Notes under the pieces: generated by a model | Databases searched by the model: none | What the model saw: only the letters and a program-made list of their open reading frames with translations | Told to the model about the DNA's origin: nothing | Translations under genes and position numbers: made by a program | In this document: positions 36,091 through 45,021 of the stretch, piece by piece | Layout of the letters: every line of letters starts with the position of its first letter | Numbering within the stretch: position 1 is the stretch's first letter | DNA from: CAYYFX01 sp964571855 | Lineage (GTDB): Bacteria; ARS69 | Assembly: GCA_964571855.1 (NCBI GenBank) | Contig: CAZNDO010000001.1 | Span: 496,001 to 560,000 of the forward strand | DNA length: 64,000 bases | Direction of reading: 5' to 3'

Positions 36091-39000
36091 CGGACCACCA
36101 CCAGTTTGGCGGTCGCCGCCCCGATCGACGTATCGAGGCGCACGAAGTACACGCCCGATGCCACTGGCGTGCCCGCTTGGTCCCGCCGATTCCAGGAGAA
36201 CGCCCGCTCCCCCGCGGGGACCTCCGCCTCGTCCAGCACTGAGGCGACCAGCCGACCCCGTACGTCGTAGATCCGCACGCGAACGCCCCGGGCACCTTGC
36301 GGCGCACCGAGCAGGAACGTCGTTCGGTCGAAGCCCCCGGAGCCGGCGAGCTGGAGTTCGACACGGGGAACTCCCGCTCCGGTCCGATCCGAGTCCAGGA
36401 CCTCCGGAACGCCGCCCGCCACCATGCCGCTGACCGCGCACAGAGTTGTCGCGGCGCTCAACGGATCGTTGATGTTGACCTTGGTCGAGTTGCCCCGGAT
36501 CCGAGCCCGGAGGTAGGCCACGTAAGCCTGGGACTGCGGATCCGCCAGAGTCTCGCCACTCCCAGACATCCAGTGACTGTATCGAGCGTCGAGTGTTGCG
36601 AGCGACCCGTCTTGGTGGTCGATGTTGTACTGCAGGCCGCCCGCGTCGGCCGAGTCCGGCATGAACCCGTTCTCCTTGGCGTAGGCAAGGCCGCCGCTGT
36701 CGTAGAGCTTCAGCTTGACCGCGTCGTCCAGCCAGAGGTTCACGTCGTAGCTGTCGTGCAGCGTGTTCGCGCGCAGCCGGACGGGATCCGTCTCGGTCTG
36801 CGACCCGTCGCGGCTATGGCCGAGACCTTGCCGGTTGTCGATGATGTCGTTGCAGGCGAGGCGTGTCTCCGCGCACTGCAGGAGATCGACGCCACGATTG
36901 AACCACGCGGTGATCGTGTTCCCGACAACACGCAGGTGCCGCTTCGCGCAACCCCACGAGATCGCGAGCCCCGTGCCGAGGTTGAAGGAGCTGTTGTCTT
37001 CGCCCGCTCCCGTCAGCGTGTTCCCCGCCACGAAGACGCTGTCCTCCACCGCCGTGTTCAGGCACGCCGCCTTCGTCCACTCCAGCTTGATCCCGTGCTC
37101 CCGATGCCAGTCCACGGTGTTCCCTTCGATCCGAGGCAGGGAGAAGATCGACTTGATGCCCGCCGAGGCACCGCCTTCCTTGGTCGCGCTCCCGCTCCCC
37201 CGGAACCGGTTCCCGATCACGGACGCCCGCGACCACTCGTCCAGGAACCCGATCCCCGTGTAGTGGTGGAAGTTCGAGTCCTCCACCGTCGCCGTGTTCA
37301 TGAGGTAAGTGTACCGCAACGGGTCCACCGCATACCCGATGTCCGCGTCCTTCACGCTCCCCTTCGCCTGCAGGAGCTCCGCCACGATCCCCGCCCACGC
37401 CCCGGGGCTCTGCGCCGCCGCCCGCACCGTGAACCACACCCAGTCCGTGGACAACGCCCACGCCGGGCGGCTCGTGAAGAAGTCCCCATGGTCCAGGATC
37501 TCCACCCGGTCCGGGTCCTCCCCGGTCCCGTCCGGGTCCGTGTGGTTCACCAGCACCCGCGTCGGCGCGTACAGGTCCCACGTCTGCCCCGCCGGGATCC
37601 GCACGTCCCGGCGCACATGGATATCCGCCGAGTCCGCGTTCGCAAACCGGTTCCGATAGAGCGTCCCGCCCAGCGAGTCCACCTCGATCGCGAACACCGG
37701 GAAGTCGAAGTCAACCTCCCGCACGCTGCTCGGCGGCGCGTTCGGGTCCACGTCCTTGAACCGCAGGCTGTACCAGTCCCCCGGAGCGGGATCCGTGTCC
37801 TCGCCCGGGTACTCCGACACCGACGCGATGCCCCCGCTCGTCACCCTCACCGGATGCGTGAAGTCGTTGTCCCGCGACGACGTGAACTCCACGCCAGCGC
37901 CGCTATCGCCCCGCAGGTCGGACGTCCCCGGCACGATCACCTCCACCCGCTCCGGATCCGCGCCGCGCTCGAACCGGTCTCCGTCCGGGCCGGCCCGCAG
38001 CACGACCCACGTCCCCTCCTCCGCCGTCAGGGACACGCCCGGCGCCACCACGAGGTCCCCCGTGAGCTGCACCAGCCCCCGCCAAACCGTGTCCACCTTC
38101 AACGTGTCCGCGTGCACCGGCGCGTTCGCCGGGTCCTCGATGTGGATCCGGGCGAGGATCGAGTCGCCGCCCGCCGTCCAGCGGATCTGGTCGATGGTGA
38201 TCCCACTGTAGCGCCCCTGCCACGTGGGATTCAGCGACCCTTCGTTGTAGAGATTCGTATTCGGGTTCGTGTACGGCGCGAACGTGTTCGACGATGTGCC
38301 GAGCCCCGTGCTCGGCTGGAAGAGGTCCCCCGGCCTTCCCGATCGGTTCCCCAGCGCCCCACCCGCGTTGCAGGGGTCGGACGTGATGAGGCTGTGGCCA
38401 CTGACGGGATCAGGGACTCCCGAGGGGACTCCGAACCGACCGCTCCCGACCTCGATGTCCACGAGGGGCGGCTCCGTCACCACCGGGCTCCAAAGGTCGT
38501 TGCCTTGCTCCCGGATGTGCGAGATGAGCAGTCCCGTGCCCGTTTCCAGGGTCTTCACGCAGCACCCGGCGTCGGGTGGCTGCGGGGTGTCGTAACCTCC
38601 GGCGAGGCTGTCCCGCCGTGCCTCCAGGAGGAAGTACTGCTCCCGGCCCGGTGTCTGTTCTTCCGTCTCCACGATCACGAAGGACGCATCGGCATCACGG
38701 TACGACGCGCTCAGGGCGATGGTCGTGTCGAAGGGAAAACTCTGGGGCCACGGAACGACCGGTGGGCTGATCCAACCCAGCTTGTGGCGGACGATGCCCT
38801 CCATCAGCATCACGGGCGGGATCGTGTACCCCTGCATGATCCCGTAGCGGCTGACCGCGCACAAGTGTACGGTCGTCAGCGTGTAGGGCGCCTGGTAGAC
38901 GAGATCGTGGCCGTACTCATGGGCAGCAAGCGCGGCCACTTGCCAGCGATGCCGGATCACCGTGAAGTTGTGCTCGCTCAGTGCGTAGACTGCCGGGAAG

Positions 39001-39764
39001 AGCACGCTCCCCGACTCGACCGCGATCGTTGTCGAGTCCAGATCGAAGGCAGAGGAGACGATCTGCGAGTACCCCGCATAGTCTCCGCCGATGCGCTTGA
39101 CCGTTCCCGAGTCGTTCGTGCTGACCGATTGATAGTAGATGAACACGTAGTCGACACGGCCGTCGGGCCCGTTGCTGCCGTCCCCCGTGAGATCGAACTC
39201 GGAGAAATCGACGAGCGAGTCCACCTTCTCCAGGATGTGGCGGTTGGCGCGCAGAATCGCCGTGTGCCCAGTGGGCGCGTTGTCGTGGTACCACGCGATC
39301 GTGGTGTCGGAGGTGACCACCGTGTCCAGGGTGACTCCCCGCAGGATGTGGGTGCCTCCGGACATCTCGTGGAAGAAGTGCGTCAGGCTGCCCGGGATCG
39401 CGGGGGTGTCCGTATCCTCCAGCAGGCTGTGCGCCCAAACCGGCAGCGACGTCGTTCCGGACGGCCAGCCAGGACCGCACCCGCTGCACTCCGGAATGGA
39501 GTCTCCCGCGCCGCCCACGTCCTGGCCATCCGGGAAGCGCGCGAATACGAACAGGGCGCGCTGCTCACCCGTCGCCTCGATCGTCGTGCCGAAGGGACCC
39601 AGCGCCACATCCCCGTGACCGCAGAGACTGCGATCATCGTCTGCGACCGCCCCCCCCTGCAACGCAAGTGCCAGGACCAATCCGATCGCCGCTGATGGGA
39701 CCAAGCGGCGAGTGCTGACGAGCCGTCCACGTGCCCTCCAAGAGCAACCCGTTAGTCCGCTCAT
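36087..39764 (-). CDS. Large secreted M6-like metalloprotease with beta-helix and FlgD-like C-terminal domain
   Basis: The protein has 1225 residues from ATG at 39764, five bases after GGGAGGG. A long basic head and signal sequence lead to a protease domain that contains GDGSNGPDGRVDYVFIYYQS and VAALAAHEYGHDLVYQAPY, the H-E-x-G-H-D zinc site of M6 (immune inhibitor A-like) peptidases. The usual L-G-L-P-D after it is absent here. Then come beta-sandwich modules and a beta-helix region (VEDSNFHHYTGIG...VIGNRFRGSG, EGNTVDWHREHGIKL). The end is the type-A/FlgD-like fold (GVRVRIYDVRGRLVASVLDE...GVYFVRLDTS) that often serves as an export or attachment domain in FCB bacteria. Confidence 0.82.
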   Translation of the reverse strand: MSGLTGCSWRARGRLVSTRRLVPSAAIGLVLALALQGGAVADDDRSLCGHGDVALGPFGTTIEATGEQRALFVFARFPDGQDVGGAGDSIPECSGCGPGWPSGTTSLPVWAHSLLEDTDTPAIPGSLTHFFHEMSGGTHILRGVTLDTVVTSDTTIAWYHDNAPTGHTAILRANRHILEKVDSLVDFSEFDLTGDGSNGPDGRVDYVFIYYQSVSTNDSGTVKRIGGDYAGYSQIVSSAFDLDSTTIAVESGSVLFPAVYALSEHNFTVIRHRWQVAALAAHEYGHDLVYQAPYTLTTVHLCAVSRYGIMQGYTIPPVMLMEGIVRHKLGWISPPVVPWPQSFPFDTTIALSASYRDADASFVIVETEEQTPGREQYFLLEARRDSLAGGYDTPQPPDAGCCVKTLETGTGLLISHIREQGNDLWSPVVTEPPLVDIEVGSGRFGVPSGVPDPVSGHSLITSDPCNAGGALGNRSGRPGDLFQPSTGLGTSSNTFAPYTNPNTNLYNEGSLNPTWQGRYSGITIDQIRWTAGGDSILARIHIEDPANAPVHADTLKVDTVWRGLVQLTGDLVVAPGVSLTAEEGTWVVLRAGPDGDRFERGADPERVEVIVPGTSDLRGDSGAGVEFTSSRDNDFTHPVRVTSGGIASVSEYPGEDTDPAPGDWYSLRFKDVDPNAPPSSVREVDFDFPVFAIEVDSLGGTLYRNRFANADSADIHVRRDVRIPAGQTWDLYAPTRVLVNHTDPDGTGEDPDRVEILDHGDFFTSRPAWALSTDWVWFTVRAAAQSPGAWAGIVAELLQAKGSVKDADIGYAVDPLRYTYLMNTATVEDSNFHHYTGIGFLDEWSRASVIGNRFRGSGSATKEGGASAGIKSIFSLPRIEGNTVDWHREHGIKLEWTKAACLNTAVEDSVFVAGNTLTGAGEDNSSFNLGTGLAISWGCAKRHLRVVGNTITAWFNRGVDLLQCAETRLACNDIIDNRQGLGHSRDGSQTETDPVRLRANTLHDSYDVNLWLDDAVKLKLYDSGGLAYAKENGFMPDSADAGGLQYNIDHQDGSLATLDARYSHWMSGSGETLADPQSQAYVAYLRARIRGNSTKVNINDPLSAATTLCAVSGMVAGGVPEVLDSDRTGAGVPRVELQLAGSGGFDRTTFLLGAPQGARGVRVRIYDVRGRLVASVLDEAEVPAGERAFSWNRRDQAGTPVASGVYFVRLDTSIGAATAKLVVVR

Positions 39765-39807
39765 CACAACCCTCCCGGACAGCAAGGGTCCCCAAACGCC
39801 GCGCTGT

Positions 39808-39881
39808 CCTTGCTGGCAAGGTGCGCCGCTGAGCAAGCGGGCAGAAGGACGAATGTCAGGCTCGGAACTGATAGTTGTCAG
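39808..39881 (-). promoter_or_regulatory. Dyads upstream of the M6-protease operon
   Basis: CCTTGC-TG-GCAAGG (39808-39821) is a perfect dyad. CTGATAGTTGTCAG (39868-39881) is an imperfect one and is identical over 14 bases to a site before arsM (45934-45947, reverse strand). Both lie in the 213-base gap in front of the operon. No clear -35/-10 pair is seen. Confidence 0.4.
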
Positions 39882-39915
39882 GTTGCTCTGGCCCGAGGCG
39901 ACCATGCACGAGGTC

Positions 39916-39964
39916 GGGGCCGGCCCCATTGGGACCGGCCCCCAAGTCCCGCAAGGCGGGGACT
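39916..39964 (-). terminator. Tandem hairpins after the OmpA gene
   Basis: Reading the minus strand, AGTCCC...GGGACT (39945-39964) comes just after the OmpA stop. It is followed by a 12-bp stem with a 3-base loop (39916-39942). The long stem is perfect in minus-strand RNA only if one G-U pair is counted; in plus-strand RNA that pair is C/A. This points to the minus transcript. There is no T-run. Confidence 0.5.
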
Positions 39965-39977
39965 GCTCGGATCTTAT

Positions 39978-41429
39978 CTAGTTCTTCGGCGCCAGGCGCG
40001 TCTTCTCGGTCTCGCGCTTCAGCGCTTCCGTGTTCAGCACCTTGAACTCCACGCGGCGGTTCTTCGCGCGGTTGAACGCCGTATCGTTCGGCGCCACCGG
40101 CGTGCTCTCGCCGTACCCGGCCGACGTGAGCTGCTCCGCGTTGAGCGTGGGGAACTTGCCGATGAGGTACTCGCGCACGGCGGCGGCGCGGTCCTCGCTG
40201 AGCTTCTGGTTGAACTCCTCGCTGCCCTGCGAGTCCGTGTGCCCGCCGACCTCGATGCGCAGGCCCGGCCACCGGCCGAGGATGTCCCCGACCTCGTCGA
40301 GCGCCGCGAAGGACTCGGGCTTGATCGTGGCCTTGCCGGAGTCGAAGTTGATGTTCTGGAGCCGGATCATGCCGGTGTCCAGCAGCTCCGTCTCCTTCTC
40401 GGTGAGCACGATCGGGCAGCCCTTCGCGTCCACGCGCACGTCCGCGGGCGTGTCGGGGCAGGTGTCCACGCCGTCGCACACGCCGTCGCCGTCCGCGTCC
40501 GCGGGGCAGCCCGTGGCGTCCACCGTGCAGCCCTTCGGCGTGTCCTCGCACTGGTCGAGGCCGTCGAACACCTTGTCGCCGTCCGAGTCCAGCGGGCAGC
40601 CCTTCGGGTCCACCTTCGCGCCCTTAGGCGTGCCGGAGCACTCGTCGATGCCGTCCAGGATGGCGTCCCCGTCGGAGTCCGTGGGGCAGCCGAGCGCGTC
40701 CACGGTGGCGCCCTTCGGCGTGGCGTCGCAGCGGTCGATGCCGTCCGGCACGCCGTCGGCGTCGCCGTCGATCGGGCAGCCGGACGCGTCCACGCGCGCG
40801 CCCATCGGCGTGTCCGCGCACGCGTCGATGCGGTCCGGGATGCCGTCCCCGTCCGTGTCGCGCGGGGTGCCGCCGAAGCCGATGTTCAACCCGGCGAAGA
40901 CCTCGGTGTGCGGCCGGAACTCCTCCTCGCCGAAGAAGTCCGGCAGCTCGTAGCTGATCCGCCGCGCGTCCACGCGCAGGCCGATCTGGTCCGTGAAGCG
41001 GAGCAGCACGCCACCGCCCACGTTCCACGCGAACTTCGTCTCCTCGTCGTTGCTGTCGTTCTTGAGGCGCACGGCGCCGCCGCCCGCGGTGGCGAACGGG
41101 ACGAGCACGGTGCGCTGCGTGAGGAACCACGTGAGGTTCCCCGACCCGTGGAGGAGATCCAGGTTGTCCAGGTCCTCGTTCGAGCCGAGATGGCCGCGCG
41201 CCTCGAGGCCCAGGTTCGGGACGAGCTTCACGCCCAGGATGCCGCCGAACATGGGCTGCGTGTCGTCCACGTCGCCCTGGCCGTAGCCCAGTTCCGCCGG
41301 AGGCCAGGCGATGCCGCCGCCGGGGGTGAGCCAGAACGCGGGATCCACGAACTCCCGGGCGGACGCGCCGCGCGCGGCGACCAGGAGCATCGCGACCGCG
41401 GCGACCCGGATGAGGGAACAGGTCTTCAT
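39978..41429 (-). CDS. OmpA-family outer-membrane protein with thrombospondin type 3 repeats
   Basis: The protein has 483 residues with a signal peptide (MKTCSLIRVAAVAMLLVAARGASA). Residues ~25-190 form an 8-strand OmpA-like barrel (GLEARGHLGSNED, VLVPFATAGGG, GGVLLRFTDQIGLRVDARRI). Then come five Ca-binding TSP3 repeats of 30-37 residues (DTDGDGIPDRIDACADTP type), and residues ~350-470 are the peptidoglycan-binding OmpA domain (NINFDSGKATIKPES, GHTDSQGSEEFNQKLSEDRAAAV, NRRVEFKVL). It ties the outer membrane to peptidoglycan. It is on its own transcript with GAGGAGG before the ATG. Confidence 0.95.
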   Translation of the reverse strand: MKTCSLIRVAAVAMLLVAARGASAREFVDPAFWLTPGGGIAWPPAELGYGQGDVDDTQPMFGGILGVKLVPNLGLEARGHLGSNEDLDNLDLLHGSGNLTWFLTQRTVLVPFATAGGGAVRLKNDSNDEETKFAWNVGGGVLLRFTDQIGLRVDARRISYELPDFFGEEEFRPHTEVFAGLNIGFGGTPRDTDGDGIPDRIDACADTPMGARVDASGCPIDGDADGVPDGIDRCDATPKGATVDALGCPTDSDGDAILDGIDECSGTPKGAKVDPKGCPLDSDGDKVFDGLDQCEDTPKGCTVDATGCPADADGDGVCDGVDTCPDTPADVRVDAKGCPIVLTEKETELLDTGMIRLQNINFDSGKATIKPESFAALDEVGDILGRWPGLRIEVGGHTDSQGSEEFNQKLSEDRAAAVREYLIGKFPTLNAEQLTSAGYGESTPVAPNDTAFNRAKNRRVEFKVLNTEALKRETEKTRLAPKN

Positions 41430-41529
41430 GGGCGAGCCTCCTCGGCGAGGGCTCCGCGAGGGAGCCGGGAACTCGGGGGAAAGAGCCGAACGGGCGGAGG
41501 CTAACCCGGGACGGCGAAGCGGTCCACCC

Positions 41530-42009
41530 TCATCGGCCCGGACGCGGCCGGCGGGGGAGCCAGCGCGGGACGCGCGCGACGTACTCCTCGTACTCCGCGC
41601 CGAAGCGCGCGCGGAGCGCGGGCTCCTCGTACAGCACGACGAACGCGGACACGATGGCCAGGACGATCGCGGCGTAGAGCAGCAGGGCGCGCGCCGGATG
41701 CAACACGATCTGCCCGGCCAGCATGGCGGCGAGCGCCACGTACATGGGGTTGCGCGTCCAGCGGTACGGGCCGCGGATCACCAGGCGACGCGGCGGATCC
41801 ACCGGCGCCGGGGTGCCGCCGTGGCGGTGGAACTGCACCACGCAGGGAACGAGCAGCAGGACCCCCGCGGCGATCAGCAGCACGCCCAGCACGACCGCGG
41901 CCGTGCGCGGCGTGGCCGCGTGGGAGCGCGCCGCGAGCAGGTACGGCACGAGGATCCCGAGGACGCCCGGGACGAGCAGGAAGAAGAGCGTGTTGCGCAG
42001 CGCGAGCAC
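41530..42009 (-). CDS. Isoprenylcysteine carboxyl methyltransferase-like membrane protein
   Basis: The protein has 159 residues from GTG at 42009 and four or five transmembrane helices. The ICMT/PEMT-like SAM site is present: IRGPYRWTRNPMYVALAAML, and the C-terminal YEEPALRARFGAEYEEYVARVPRWLP, where E-E...FG-x-E-Y-x-x-Y is the family signature. Bacterial members methylate phospholipids or other lipids, and the substrate here is unknown. It follows the HD gene by six bases on the same strand, so it is the third gene of a thiD-HD-ICMT operon. Confidence 0.85.
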   Translation of the reverse strand: MLALRNTLFFLLVPGVLGILVPYLLAARSHAATPRTAAVVLGVLLIAAGVLLLVPCVVQFHRHGGTPAPVDPPRRLVIRGPYRWTRNPMYVALAAMLAGQIVLHPARALLLYAAIVLAIVSAFVVLYEEPALRARFGAEYEEYVARVPRWLPRRPRPGR

Positions 42010-42015
42010 GCGATC

Positions 42016-42555
42016 CTACCGGGCCGGCAGCCCGGCCTCCGCGCGCTCCACGTAGGGACGCGTGAGCGGGTGCGCGAACGCCGCGCCGGCGCGCACGCGG
42101 GCCAGCATCTCGCGCGGTCCCGCCGCCCCCGCGCGCACCCGGGCCGCGGCCTCCAGCACGAACTCCAGGTTGTCCACGGCGCGCGCGAGTTGCGCTTCCG
42201 GCGTCCCGCCGTCCAGGAACTCGCGAGCGAGCGCGGCGCCGTCCGCGTCGCCCTGCCACTGGTCGTCCACGATCCGGCGCTCCGCCTCGTCGAGCGCGCC
42301 CTCCGGCAGCCAGCGCTTCGCCGGCGTGGGCACGTCCCCCAGTTGCGCCTCGTGCAGGTCGTGCACGAGGAGGAGCAGCGCGACACGCGCGGCGTCCAGG
42401 CCGCCCGCCTCGCGCGCGATGCGCCAGCCCAGCAGCGCCGCCGAGAACGCGTGGTCCGCCACGGACTCCGGCGCGGGCACGCCCACCCGCAGCCAGCCGG
42501 TGCGCGGGAAGCGCTTGAGCCGCAGCACGTCCTCGATCCACGCCTCGGGGATCAC
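42016..42555 (-). CDS. HD-domain phosphohydrolase (YfbR-like)
   Basis: The protein has 179 residues from GTG at 42555, overlapping the thiD stop (GTGA). ESVADHAFSAALLGWRIAREAG has the first His, and LLLLVHDLHEAQLGDVPTPAKRW has the H-D pair and G-D of the HD hydrolases. It is closest to the YfbR/5'-deoxynucleotidase group by its size, its S-V-A-D-H start and the H-D-x-x-E-x-x-x-G-D-x-x-T-P run. It would dephosphorylate a nucleoside monophosphate. A role in thiamin metabolism is only suggested by the overlap with thiD. Confidence 0.85.
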   Translation of the reverse strand: MIPEAWIEDVLRLKRFPRTGWLRVGVPAPESVADHAFSAALLGWRIAREAGGLDAARVALLLLVHDLHEAQLGDVPTPAKRWLPEGALDEAERRIVDDQWQGDADGAALAREFLDGGTPEAQLARAVDNLEFVLEAAARVRAGAAGPREMLARVRAGAAFAHPLTRPYVERAEAGLPAR

Positions 42556-43391
42556 GGCGCCTCCGCGAGCCAGGCGCGCCACGACGCCGCGTCCTTCGCA
42601 TGCACGCGCAGGAAGAAGAAGGGATCCGTGGGCCCGTGCCCGCCGCCGACGGCCCACCCGGCGCGGATGGCCTCGGTGAGGAACCGCTTCGAGCGCCGCA
42701 CGGCCTCCTCCAGGCCGAACCCGCGGCCGAGGTGCGTGGCGATGGCCGCGGAGTACGTGCATCCGGTGCCGTGCGTGTGCGGCGTGTCGATCCATTCGCC
42801 CGGGATCACCGTGACGGCATCCCGCGTGACGAGGACGTCCGTGCCGCGGTGCTCCGCGAGGTGGCCGCCCTTCACGAGCGCCGCGCGCGCGCCCTGCTCC
42901 ACCAGCCGGCGACCGGCGCGCTCCGCGTCCGCCGGCGTGCGGACGGCGAGGCCCGTGAGCCGCTCGGCCTCGTGCACGTTCGGCGTGACGACCGTGGCGC
43001 GCGGGACCAGTTCCGCCGTGACCGCGGCCACGCAGTCGTCCGCGAGGAGCGCGTGGCCGGACTTCGAGATCATCACGGGGTCGCACACGTAGGCGGGCGG
43101 CGCGTGCCGCGCGATGCCGGCCGCCACGGTGCGCACGATCTCCACGGACGCGAGCATTCCGGTCTTGCACGCGGCCACGCGAAGGTCGGCGAAGACAGCG
43201 TCGATCTGCGCGTCGATGAGCGGGAGCGGCAATCCCTCCGCGGCCGTGACGCCGCGCGTGTTCTGCGCGGTGACCGCCGTGATCACGGAGGCCCCGTACC
43301 CGCCGCAGGCGGTGATGGCCTTCAGGTCCGCCTGGATGCCGGCGCCGCCGGAGGAGTCCGAACCGGCGAGCGTGAGGATGATGGGCTGCAT
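42552..43391 (-). CDS. thiD: Hydroxymethylpyrimidine/phosphomethylpyrimidine kinase
   Basis: The protein has 279 residues, the normal length. It phosphorylates HMP and HMP-P for thiamin synthesis. The ribokinase-fold motifs are all visible: ILTLAGSDSSGGAGIQADLKAI at the start, VCDPVMISKSGHALL, TVVTPNVHEAERLTG, and the anion hole DTPHTHGTGCTYSAAIATHLG near the end. ATG at 43391 has no ribosome site but a TATACT nine bases before it, so the mRNA may be near-leaderless. It begins an operon with an HD hydrolase and an ICMT-like protein. No other thiamin gene or THI-box riboswitch is seen. Confidence 0.95.
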   Translation of the reverse strand: MQPIILTLAGSDSSGGAGIQADLKAITACGGYGASVITAVTAQNTRGVTAAEGLPLPLIDAQIDAVFADLRVAACKTGMLASVEIVRTVAAGIARHAPPAYVCDPVMISKSGHALLADDCVAAVTAELVPRATVVTPNVHEAERLTGLAVRTPADAERAGRRLVEQGARAALVKGGHLAEHRGTDVLVTRDAVTVIPGEWIDTPHTHGTGCTYSAAIATHLGRGFGLEEAVRRSKRFLTEAIRAGWAVGGGHGPTDPFFFLRVHAKDAASWRAWLAEAP

Positions 43392-43400
43392 GGCCCGCGC

Positions 43401-43406
43401 AGTATA
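43401..43406 (-). promoter_or_regulatory. -10 element of thiD
   Basis: TATACT on the minus strand lies only nine bases before the ATG, and no ribosome site fits. No good -35 is seen. Confidence 0.4.
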
Positions 43407-43422
43407 CGGCGCGGGTGGTGCA

Positions 43423-43450
43423 GCGGCGACGGCCCGCGGGCCGTCGCCGC
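43423..43450 (-). terminator. Perfect 28-bp palindrome after the M28 peptidase gene
   Basis: The 28-base palindrome has arms of 14 bp with no spacer, starting GCGGCGACGGCCCG. It lies six bases after the stop of the peptidase gene and before the thiD promoter. It is a likely terminator of the arsenic operon, without a T-run. Confidence 0.6.
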
Positions 43451-43455
43451 CGATC

Positions 43456-45021
43456 CTACCGCGACGGGGCGGCCGGAACGCCCTTCGCGGACGCGGACGC
43501 CGCGGACTCGCGGGGCAGGAGCGTCGGCGCGTCCGCCACACGGAGCGCCGCGAGCGCGACGATCCGCGCGGAGTGCTCCAGGGCGCCCGCATTCAGGGCG
43601 TCCAGCCCGTCCAGGTGCGTGTGGTGCGTCCGCTCGTAGTCGGTTCCGTCCTGCCGCCACAGGAACGCCGGAACGCCCGCCTGCAGGAACGGCCAGTGGT
43701 CGCTCGGACAGGCGGAACCGGCGCTGCATGCCGCGGCGCCCGGGGCGCACGAGGCCGACGAGGCGGAGCCCGTGTTGCAGGAGGCGGAGCCCGGGGCGCA
43801 GGATGCCGGTGCCGACCCTGCGCACTGCGCAGCACAGGATGCGGTGGGGTTCGCGCAGGACGTCAGGCACGCCGCGAGCGCATCCGGCGCGAGCGCCGCG
43901 ACCTCGTGCACGGCGAAGGGCTGGCGCGCGTCCAGGCTCGCGAGCGGCGCGAAGAGATCGCGAAGCACCGCCGCGGTCGCGGCCGGCGCCTCGATCCCGC
44001 GGATGGCGCCCGCGCCGCCGTCCTGGATCAGGACCGCGGAGATCCGGGACATCTCGTCCGCGTGCGCCGCCGCGTACGCGGTGGAGCCGATCAGCCCCTG
44101 CTCCTCGCCCGTGAACAGCACGAACCGGATCGTGCGCGCCGGCCGCACGCCCGACGCGGCGAGGAGCCGCGCCGCCTCCAGCGTCGTGGCGACGCCGGCG
44201 CCGTTGTCCGTGGCGCCGGTGGCGAGGTCCCACGAATCCAGATGCCCGCCCACGATCACGATCTCGTCCGGGCGCTCCGCGCCGCGGATTTCCGCCGTGA
44301 CGTTCGCCAGCGGGCGCGGTCCCGCCGCGACGGTCACCGCGATGTCGAACTCCACGATCGGCGCGGCCCCGCGCTCGGCCAGGGAGTCCAGCTCCTCCCA
44401 CGCCGACTTCGCGAGCGTGACGGCGGGGAACGTGCCGATCTCCTCCGTGGAGACGGGCGGGCGCCCGCCCGCCAGGATGCGCTCGTCCGGCGAGGCGAGC
44501 AGCGCGCCGAGCGCGCCCGCTCCGCGCAGGGCCGCGAGCAGCATCGCGCGGTTCGACGGGTCGGCGGTGTTCGCCGCCGGCACCAGGACCCACGCGCCGG
44601 TCAGGTCGGGGCGACCGCCGATCCACTCCGCGGTGGGCGGCGTCCGGCGGACGGCGCCGCGCAGGGGACCGTTCGTCCCGGCGGACCACGCCTCGGTGCC
44701 GCACGCGAGCGGCTTCGACTCCGGCGTGATCATGCGTCCGGCGGTCCGGAGCCGATCGAAGCCGACGGGGAACGTCCCCGCCGGCTCCAGTCGCACGTGC
44801 TCGAGCCCGAACGCCTCGAACCGCCCGGCTGCCCATGACGCCGCCTTCTCCAGATTCGTCGATCCGGTGAGGCGCGGGCCGATGCGCTCCGACAGGTGCG
44901 TGGCGTGGTCCATCGCCCGCGTGCCGCGCCGGATCTCGTCGTGCAGGCGGTCCGTGTCGCCGGGCGCCGCGACGGCGACGTTGGCAAGGAGCAGGACGAT
45001 GGCGAGCGCGCGGCGGATCAT
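43456..45021 (-). CDS. M28-family metallopeptidase with Cys-rich insertion
   Basis: The protein has 521 residues with a signal peptide (MIRRALAIVLLLANVAVAA), so it is exported. DEIVIVGGHLDSWDLATGATDNGAGVATTLEA carries the zinc ligands His and Asp of the aminopeptidase fold; LFTGEEQGLIGSTAY has the catalytic Glu pair. DHWPFLQAGVPAFLW and the late H-H-T-H-L-D are also there. Between them, residues ~390-445 are a low-complexity Cys/Ala/Ser/Gly/Pro stretch with about eleven Cys, not normal for the family. The ATG overlaps the stop of arsM. Its role in arsenic handling, if any, is not known. Confidence 0.87.
   Translation of the reverse strand: MIRRALAIVLLLANVAVAAPGDTDRLHDEIRRGTRAMDHATHLSERIGPRLTGSTNLEKAASWAAGRFEAFGLEHVRLEPAGTFPVGFDRLRTAGRMITPESKPLACGTEAWSAGTNGPLRGAVRRTPPTAEWIGGRPDLTGAWVLVPAANTADPSNRAMLLAALRGAGALGALLASPDERILAGGRPPVSTEEIGTFPAVTLAKSAWEELDSLAERGAAPIVEFDIAVTVAAGPRPLANVTAEIRGAERPDEIVIVGGHLDSWDLATGATDNGAGVATTLEAARLLAASGVRPARTIRFVLFTGEEQGLIGSTAYAAAHADEMSRISAVLIQDGGAGAIRGIEAPAATAAVLRDLFAPLASLDARQPFAVHEVAALAPDALAACLTSCANPTASCAAQCAGSAPASCAPGSASCNTGSASSASCAPGAAACSAGSACPSDHWPFLQAGVPAFLWRQDGTDYERTHHTHLDGLDALNAGALEHSARIVALAALRVADAPTLLPRESAASASAKGVPAAPSR

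Noticed and set aside
40390..40870. Tandem DNA repeats in the OmpA gene as a repeat element
   Set aside because: They are the TSP3 protein repeats, diverged at the DNA level and fully explained by the coding sequence.
41501..41533. Ten-codon ORF overlapping the ICMT-like stop (ATGA, MRVDRFAVPG)
   Set aside because: It is too short and has no supporting evidence.
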